Positions 6,636-12,326 of a DNA stretch of 12,326 nucleotides are shown here, piece by piece. The stretch covers positions 1 through 12,326 of the forward strand of contig DAIQOP010000111.1 of NCBI GenBank assembly GCA_036787815.1. Direction: 5' to 3'. Each line of letters starts with the position of its first letter. Position 1 is the first letter of the stretch. The translations under genes were made by a program, and so were the position numbers. This DNA is from DATBAK01 sp036787815. GTDB lineage: Bacteria; Actinomycetota; Acidimicrobiia; IMCC26256; PALSA-610. The notes below the pieces were generated by a model, which did not search any database, was not told the origin of the DNA, and worked only from the letters and a program-made list of their open reading frames with translations.

Positions 6636-8156
6636 CTAGAACAGCTTCAGGTGCAGGGCGAGGTAGTAGGTGATCGGCAGGCAGAAGATCAGGCCGTCGA
6701 ACCGGTCGAGGACCCCGCCGTGGCCGGGCAGGAACGATCCGAAGTCCTTGAGGTCGAGGTCGCGCTTGATCATCGACTCGCAGAGGTCGCCGAGGATCGA
6801 GCCCGTTCCCACGAGGAAGCCGAGCGCGAGCCCGCTGCGGTAGTCCCAGGGGTGGATACGGCCGACGACCAGGTACCCGAGCACGATCGCCGCGGTCCAC
6901 CCGACGAGCGTGCCCTCGACCGTCTTGTTCGGCGAGACGTCGGGCGCGATGCGCGAGCGACCGAACTGCGATCCGAAGAAGTACCCGACCACGTCGTACG
7001 CGATGGTGCAGATCGCGGTGCCGAGCACGAGGCCGACGCCGTCGCGCGATTGGAGCAGCAACCCGGCGAAGCCCCCGAGCACGCCGACGTAGCCGAAGGT
7101 CAACAACGTGCTCGCGATCCCACGCACCGGTCGACCGGGTGTGACCTTCCACAGGAACCACAGGAAGGAGAACACCGCGGTGAGCGCGAAGAACACCGGG
7201 AACGCCGCGGTGCCGTCCTGCTTCGCGGCGAACACGAGGCCGACCGATCCGAGGAACGCGATGATCGTCGCAGGGTGATGGCCGCGCAGGCGCAGCCCGT
7301 TGGCCAGCTCGAGCGCGCTCATGCCGATGATGACGGCCGCGAGCACGAGGGTGCTGGTGCGGCCGTAGGCGAGCGCGAGGAGCGCGACCACCGCGATCGC
7401 GGCGGCGGTGAGCAGCGCCATCGGCAGGTCGCGCCCACCCGGCACGGTCTGGAGCTCGGCGTTGTCGAGGTCGGGCTCAACCTGGGGCCGCGGACGGGAG
7501 CCTCCCCGCCTGCGCTTGGCCGCGACCTGGGCGGCGAAGGCCGCGTCGTCGTCGGGCGGCGGAGCATCCGCGAGCGCGCCGAGCCGCGTCGTCTCCTCAC
7601 CACCCATCTCTGCGAGCTCGTCGAAGTCGGCCTCCGACCAGTCGGAGCCTTCGGAACGGAACCGGGTGGTGCCACCGAAGGAAGCCCACGCCGACAGGTC
7701 CTCGTCGTCGGCTTCGTCGCCGGCGAAGACCGCCGGCAGCTGACCGGTCGCCGGTTCGGTCCAGTGCGGCAGTGGAGGGGCCTCGGCCGGCTCGACCGGA
7801 ATGGGACGCACGAGATCGCCGGGCTCGTCGAGCGCGAACACCGAGTCGTCGGCAACGGCCTCGTCGTGGATCACGACGTCCGGACCCACCTCGTCGGCGC
7901 GGGCGTCTTCCGGACGCGCCGGGCTCGGGAAGACGGGGAGCTCGTCGCCCTCGCCTGCGGCCGCGATCGGAATCTCACCCTGGTCGCTCGCCGACCACGT
8001 GGGGTCGCGCCGAGGCAGGAACTCGTCGCCGCCGGAGGAGCGGTGCTGGCCCCGGTCGGTCGGGGCACGGACCTCGCCCTCGAGCACGGCCTGTGCTTCC
8101 TCCGCGCCGAGAATTCGCACGCCCTCTGGTTGGTCTCGCTCTTCTCGGTCGGACAT
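6636..8156 (-). CDS. cdsA: Phosphatidate cytidylyltransferase with long acidic N-terminal extension
   Basis: This integral membrane enzyme makes CDP-diacylglycerol from phosphatidate and CTP, the precursor of phosphatidylglycerol, cardiolipin and phosphatidylinositol. The C-terminal half (about 243-506) has several hydrophobic helices and the full CdsA signature at 461-487, with SMIKR, KDFGS, LPGHGG and DRFD in order; SPNKTVEG is also typical. At 506 aa it is far longer than most relatives (roughly 270-300). The first 243 residues are hydrophilic, rich in Asp, Glu, Pro and Ala, and probably disordered and cytosolic. They end in a basic patch (AAKRRRGGSRPRP, 212-224) just before the membrane domain. 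The ATG has a strong GGGGGAGGG site immediately upstream. A weak possible promoter, CTCACA-N18-TAGCCT, lies at 8184-8213 on the minus strand, between frr and cdsA. The uppS gene that often sits between frr and cdsA is absent. Confidence 0.95.
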   Translation of the reverse strand: MSDREERDQPEGVRILGAEEAQAVLEGEVRAPTDRGQHRSSGGDEFLPRRDPTWSASDQGEIPIAAAGEGDELPVFPSPARPEDARADEVGPDVVIHDEAVADDSVFALDEPGDLVRPIPVEPAEAPPLPHWTEPATGQLPAVFAGDEADDEDLSAWASFGGTTRFRSEGSDWSEADFDELAEMGGEETTRLGALADAPPPDDDAAFAAQVAAKRRRGGSRPRPQVEPDLDNAELQTVPGGRDLPMALLTAAAIAVVALLALAYGRTSTLVLAAVIIGMSALELANGLRLRGHHPATIIAFLGSVGLVFAAKQDGTAAFPVFFALTAVFSFLWFLWKVTPGRPVRGIASTLLTFGYVGVLGGFAGLLLQSRDGVGLVLGTAICTIAYDVVGYFFGSQFGRSRIAPDVSPNKTVEGTLVGWTAAIVLGYLVVGRIHPWDYRSGLALGFLVGTGSILGDLCESMIKRDLDLKDFGSFLPGHGGVLDRFDGLIFCLPITYYLALHLKLF

Positions 8157-8218
8157 GACCCTCCCCCGACTGCCCCTGAGGCCAGGCTAACGGTCGCCCG
8201 GCGCGATTGTGAGCCTCG

Positions 8219-8773
8219 TCAGACCTCGAGGAGCTCGTGCTCCTTGTGCGCGAGCATCGAATCGATCTCCGCGACCGTCTCGTGGGTGACCTTCTCGAGG
8301 TCCTTCTCGATGCGGTCGAGTTCGTCTCGCGACAGCTCCCCGTCGCGCTCGAGCGTCTCGAGCTCCTTGCGGAGGTCGCGGCGGACGTTGCGCACCGCAA
8401 CCCTGCTCTCCTCGGCCCGGTGCTTCACCACCTTCACGAGATCCTTGCGCCGGTCCTGCGTCAGCTCGGGGAACGAGAGCCGGATGACCGTGCCGTCGTT
8501 CGACGGGTTGACGCCCAGGTCGCTGCCCTGGATCGCCTTCTCGATTCCCTTGATCGCGCTCTTGTCGTAGGGCGAGATCACGAGCACGCGCGGCTCGGGC
8601 ACCGAGAAGCCGGCGATCTGCTGGAGCGGGACCTCGGTGCCGTAGTAGTCGACCTTCAACTTGTCGACGAGGGCCGGGGTCGCGCGACCGGTGCGCACGG
8701 CGGAGAACTCCTCTTGCAGATGGAGCACCGCCTTGTGCATGCGTTCCTTGCACTCGGCGACCTTGTCGTCCAT
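8219..8773 (-). CDS. frr: Ribosome recycling factor
   Basis: RRF works with EF-G to split the post-termination ribosome and release mRNA and tRNA. The 184-aa length matches the family. Family sequences are present throughout: FSAVRTGRATPALVD near 22-36, YYGTEVPLQQIA, PYDKSAIKGIEKAI, SDLGVNPSNDG and RLSFPELTQDRRKDLVK, followed by the long charged helices of domain I to the C-terminus. The ATG at 8773 is preferred over the adjacent GTG at 8776, because AAGGAG (8779-8784 on the plus strand) is 5 nt from the ATG but only 2 nt from the GTG. The start overlaps the pyrH stop in a TGATG, which suggests translational coupling. The pyrH-frr order is one of the most conserved in bacteria. Confidence 0.97.
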   Translation of the reverse strand: MDDKVAECKERMHKAVLHLQEEFSAVRTGRATPALVDKLKVDYYGTEVPLQQIAGFSVPEPRVLVISPYDKSAIKGIEKAIQGSDLGVNPSNDGTVIRLSFPELTQDRRKDLVKVVKHRAEESRVAVRNVRRDLRKELETLERDGELSRDELDRIEKDLEKVTHETVAEIDSMLAHKEHELLEV

Positions 8774-9510
8774 CACGACTCCTTCGAACTGACGAGCGTT
8801 CCGATCGGCTCGCCCATGAGCGCGCGCCGGATGTTGCCGGGCTCCATGACGTCGAAGACGATGATCGGCAACGAGTTGTCCATGCAGAACGTGATCGCCG
8901 TCGAGTCCATCACTTCGAGCCGCCGGTTCAGCACGTCGAAGTGCGTGATCTCGAGCAGCTTCACGGCGTTCGGATCGCGACGCGGATCGGCGGAGTAGAC
9001 GCCGTCGACTCCCGAGTGCGTGCCCTTCAAGATCGCCTGCGCGCCGATCTCCGCGCCCCGCAACGCGGCGGTCGTGTCGGTCGTGAAGTACGGGTTACCG
9101 GTACCGGCCGCGAAGATCACCAGACGACCCTTCTCGAGGTGCCGCACCGCGCGGAGCGGAATGTAGGGCTCGGCGACCTGCGCCATCGAGATCGCGGTCT
9201 GCACGCGGGTCGGTTGCCCGAGCGCCTCGAGCGCGTCCTGCAAGGCGAGGGCGTTGATCACGGTCGCGAGCATGCCCATGTAGTCGGCGCGCGCCCGATC
9301 CATGCCCCATTTCGCACCGGCGAGGCCGCGGAAGATGTTGCCGCCGCCGACGACCACCGCGATCTCGACGTTCAGCTCCGCGCGCGCCTTCGCCACCTCT
9401 TCGGCGATGCGTCCCACGATCTCGGCGTCGATGCCGTACCCGATCGACCGGTCGGCGAAGGCCTCACCAGAGAGCTTGAGCACGACCCGGCGGTAGGCAC
9501 TGCTACTCAT
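8773..9510 (-). CDS. pyrH: UMP kinase
   Basis: This hexameric cytosolic amino-acid-kinase-fold enzyme phosphorylates UMP to UDP for pyrimidine nucleotide synthesis. The 245-aa length is normal. It shows KLSGEAF at 12-18 (phosphate binding), VVGGGNIFRG at 53-62, DRARADYMGMLATVINALAL at 71-90 (UMP site region), GTGNPYFTTDTTAALRG at 136-152 and GVDGVYSADP at 167-176. The last is preceded by a slightly longer KGTHS loop than in E. coli. The ATG start has AAGGGA about 10 nt upstream, a rather long spacing. The stop overlaps the frr start by one base. It follows tsf after 44 bp, consistent with one transcript. Confidence 0.97.
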   Translation of the reverse strand: MSSSAYRRVVLKLSGEAFADRSIGYGIDAEIVGRIAEEVAKARAELNVEIAVVVGGGNIFRGLAGAKWGMDRARADYMGMLATVINALALQDALEALGQPTRVQTAISMAQVAEPYIPLRAVRHLEKGRLVIFAAGTGNPYFTTDTTAALRGAEIGAQAILKGTHSGVDGVYSADPRRDPNAVKLLEITHFDVLNRRLEVMDSTAITFCMDNSLPIIVFDVMEPGNIRRALMGEPIGTLVSSKES

Positions 9511-9554
9511 GCGCGCTCGTTCCCTTCGCTCTCGGAGACGGAACGGCCCGGCCC

Positions 9555-10392
9555 CTACTCCTCACCGATCTTGACTCGTACGAAGCGTCGAACGGTCGCA
9601 CCCTCGCCGAGCGAGGCCACGAGGGCACCGATCGTCGTCTTCGGGTCGCGGACGAACGGCTGCTCGACCAGGGTGACCTGCTTGAAGAAGCCCCCGAGCT
9701 TGCCGTCGACGATCTTCGCGATCGCCTGCTCCGGCTTGCCTTCCTCACGGGTCTGGGCCTCGAGGATCCCGCGTTCGTGCTCGACCTCGTCGGCCGGCAC
9801 GTCGTCGCGGTTCACGAAACGGGGCGCGGCACTCGCGATGTGGAGCGCGAGGTCGTGCGCGACCTCACGCGCCTTCGCGTCGCCCGGTGTGACACCACCG
9901 AGCTCGACGAGCACGCCGATGACCCCACGCTCGCTCTGGATGTGCTTGTACGCGTCGAGCACGCCGTCTGCGCTCTCGAAGCGCGCCACGCGGCCCAGCT
10001 CGACCTTCTCGCCGATCGTTGACGAGAGCCCGGCGAGCTCCTCGGCGACCGTCGACGTACCGAACTTCGCGTTCGCGAGGTCGGCGTCGCCGTCGCGCAT
10101 CACGAGCGCGACGAGATCGGCGACGAGCTGCTTGAACTGCGGACCCTTCGCAACGAAGTCGGTCTCGCAGTTGAGCTCGACGACCACGGCGACGTTGCCG
10201 TCGAACGCGACGTCGACCGTGCCCTGGTCGGCACTGCGATCGCCGCGCTTGGACGCACCGGCCTTGCCCTTCTCGCGCAGCCAGTCCTTCGCCTTCATCA
10301 TGTCGCCGTCGCACTCGACGAGCGCCGCCTTGCAGTCCATCATCCCGGCGCCGGTCTGCTTGCGCAGCGCCGCGACGTCCTTCGCGGAGACC

Positions 10393-10400
<8 letters not shown>
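9555..10400 (-). CDS. tsf: Translation elongation factor Ts
   Basis: EF-Ts exchanges GDP for GTP on EF-Tu during translation elongation. The 281-aa product has an N-terminal UBA-like domain with VAALRKQTGAGMMDCKAAL at about 9-27 and ALVECDGDMMKAKDWLREKG. The EF-Tu contact motif NCETDFVAKG follows near 78-87, then the core and dimerisation region and the short C-terminal module. The frame stays open upstream of the start, but MPEVSAKDV matches the family N-terminus, so the ATG at 10400 is taken. It overlaps the 3' end of rpsB by 8 bp, so its ribosome binding site lies inside rpsB; only a weak GAAGGCGG is visible. The rpsB-tsf operon is nearly universal. Confidence 0.97.
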
Positions 10401-11391
<991 letters not shown>

Positions 11392-11533
11392 GGCCGCGCC
11401 TCCCTTGGTTCGTGCTTCCGCCCGCGCGGACGCCGAACCGGAAGTTCCGGGGGCGCCACCTCGGGTTCACGGGCGGGTGTCGTCGGTGTGATCGGGCGGG
11501 TGCGCGGCGCAGACGCCGAGCCACTCTCCCGAT

Positions 11534-11552
11534 GGCCCGGAGCTACCGGGCC
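11534..11552 (-). promoter_or_regulatory. Perfect GC hairpin in the rpsB leader
   Basis: GGCCCGG (11534-11540) pairs perfectly with CCGGGCC (11546-11552) across a 5-nt loop. It lies between the M23-like gene and rpsB. Read on the minus strand it follows the candidate -10 box closely, so it would form at the 5' end of the rpsB leader RNA. It could also end M23 transcription, but no U-tract follows. Confidence 0.35.
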
Positions 11553-11558
11553 GGTCCG

Positions 11559-11564
11559 AGTGTA
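11559..11564 (-). promoter_or_regulatory. Candidate -10 box (TACACT) of the rpsB operon promoter
   Basis: TACACT on the minus strand fits the actinobacterial TANNNT -10 pattern, with TSS expected near 11552 and a leader of about 160 nt. No convincing -35 box lies 16-19 nt upstream. The 211-bp gap (11392-11602) holds nothing else that looks genic. Confidence 0.3.
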
Positions 11565-11602
11565 GTCGGAGCCCACCAACGGCCCTCTGGGCGGCGCCGG
11601 GC

Positions 11603-12326
11603 TCATCGGCGCGCCCGGCGCGCCCGGTTTCGGTGCCGCGCGCCGAAGCCGGCGAGGGCCACCACACCGAAGCCGGCGCCGACGCGCACGGTCGTGGACG
11701 CGGCCGACCCGCCGCTCGCTGAGCGTGCCGTGCCGCGCGCGATCGGGCTCGCCCCGGGGCGGGCCGGGGCGTTGCTCCACCGGGAAGCCGTGGCGCCGGA
11801 GGCGGATCCGACCACCACGCCGGCGGTGCGGAACGCGGCCGGGCCTCGACCCCGAGCCCCCCCGCGACCGACGCCCACTCCCCGAGCCGTTCCGACCGGG
11901 GCGCGGGCGATGCCGCACGACTTGCCGCTCCGCCGAGCGGTTCGGCCAGGTGCACGATCGCGGTGAGATCGGGTGGGGCGAAGAGCAGCATCGGATCGAC
12001 GTAGGTCGTACCGACGCGCACGCCGAAGTGCAGGACCCGGCCCGCGTGGCCGACTCCCGTCCCCCCACTCGTGCCGAGGAGCGCGCCCCGACCGACCGCC
12101 TGGCCCGTGACGACCGCGACCGTCGCGAGGAACGAGTCGGCGGTGCGCACCTCCCCCGCATGCAGGACGACGACGTGCATCGATCCGCCCACCCGGCCCG
12201 CGAACACCACCACCCCCGCGCCGGCGGCACGCACGGGCGTGCCCGGCGCAACCGCGTAGTCGACTCCGAGATGGCCGGGACCGAACTGGGAACGGGGCGG
12301 GTCGAACCCCCTGACGACCGGGCCGG
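11603..12326 (-). CDS. LytM/M23 peptidase-like protein, degenerate active site, apparent frameshift, 5' end outside window
   Basis: From the window edge the minus strand reads GHLGVDYAVAPGTPVRAAGAG (about 12276-12220), then VVVLHAGEVRT, GQAVGRGALLGTSGGTG and RVLHFGVRVGTTYVDPMLL: the fold of LytM zinc peptidases. HLGVD supplies the zinc ligands His and Asp, and LHF the third ligand. The two catalytic histidines are missing: HLHF is VLHF, and the usual Y-x-H-L is DSFL. It may thus be a cell-wall-binding or regulatory relative. An M23-like gene upstream of rpsB is common in actinobacteria, and from memory such relatives are often degenerate. The frame changes at seven G (11857-11863). Upstream codons stay G/C-ending in one frame; downstream the frame ending at 11603 has that pattern and closes with a hydrophobic GFGVVALAGF segment and an Arg-rich tail. 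If translated without a shift, the protein would instead end at 11467. Confidence 0.65.
   Translation of the reverse strand, partial: RPGRQGVRPAPFPVRSRPSRSRLRGCAGHARACRRRGGGGVRGPGGRIDARRRPACGGGAHRRLVPRDGRGRHGPGGRSGRAPRHEWGDGSRPRGPGPALRRARRYDLRRSDAALRPTRSHRDRAPGRTARRSGKSCGIARAPVGTARGVGVGRGGARGRGPAAFRTAGVVVGSASGATASRWSNAPARPGASPIARGTARSASGGSAASTTVRVGAGFGVVALAGFGARHRNRARRARR

Noticed and set aside
5508..8570. 1020-codon plus-strand open frame opposite dxr and cdsA
   Set aside because: Composition is that of a reverse-complement shadow; dxr and cdsA are certain on the minus strand.
11467..11602. Zero-frame C-terminal tail of the M23-like protein
   Set aside because: Codon third positions lose G/C bias after the G7 run and the sequence turns Pro/Arg-rich, so the -1 frame ending at 11603 is preferred, though not proven.

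Overview
The window looks like chromosomal DNA from a high-GC actinobacterium. Strong G/C third positions, GTG starts, Shine-Dalgarno sites and the gene order support this. A deep-branching class such as Acidimicrobiia or Thermoleophilia is plausible, but the sequence alone does not fix it. Every large gene can be read; there is no tRNA, rRNA, CRISPR array or insertion sequence.

Region 1 (1-4173) is a secreted or surface module. It holds the 3' end of a PKD/fibronectin-like protein (+), a membrane-anchored clan GH-A glycoside hydrolase (-), and a complete secreted phosphoesterase of the phospholipase C/AcpA family carrying two PKD domains and one fibronectin-like domain (+). The cut-off first gene and the tail of the phosphoesterase are clear paralogues, so the hydrolase lies between two related exported proteins. 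The hydrolase and phosphoesterase are divergent across 190 bp, which contains a good promoter overlapped by a perfect 7+7 bp dyad.

Region 2 (4180-11391) is a conserved housekeeping block on the minus strand, transcribed rpsB - tsf - pyrH - frr - cdsA - dxr - rseP. It links translation (S2, EF-Ts, ribosome recycling), UMP phosphorylation, CDP-diacylglycerol synthesis, the MEP isoprenoid pathway and an intramembrane site-2 protease. Three junctions overlap (rpsB/tsf 8 bp, pyrH/frr 1 bp, dxr/rseP 4 bp). CdsA carries an unusual acidic N-terminal extension of about 240 residues.

Region 3 (11392-12326) holds a 211-bp rpsB leader with a perfect GC hairpin, then the 3' part of a LytM/M23 peptidase-like gene that leaves the window. 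That gene keeps its predicted zinc ligands but lacks both catalytic histidines. Its reading frame changes exactly at a run of seven G, and the downstream frame ends in a hydrophobic segment with an Arg-rich tail.

The best candidates for something new are the G7 frame change in the M23 gene, the paralogue-hydrolase-paralogue exported cluster with its putative operator, and the CdsA extension. Nothing here amounts to a clearly undescribed multi-gene system.
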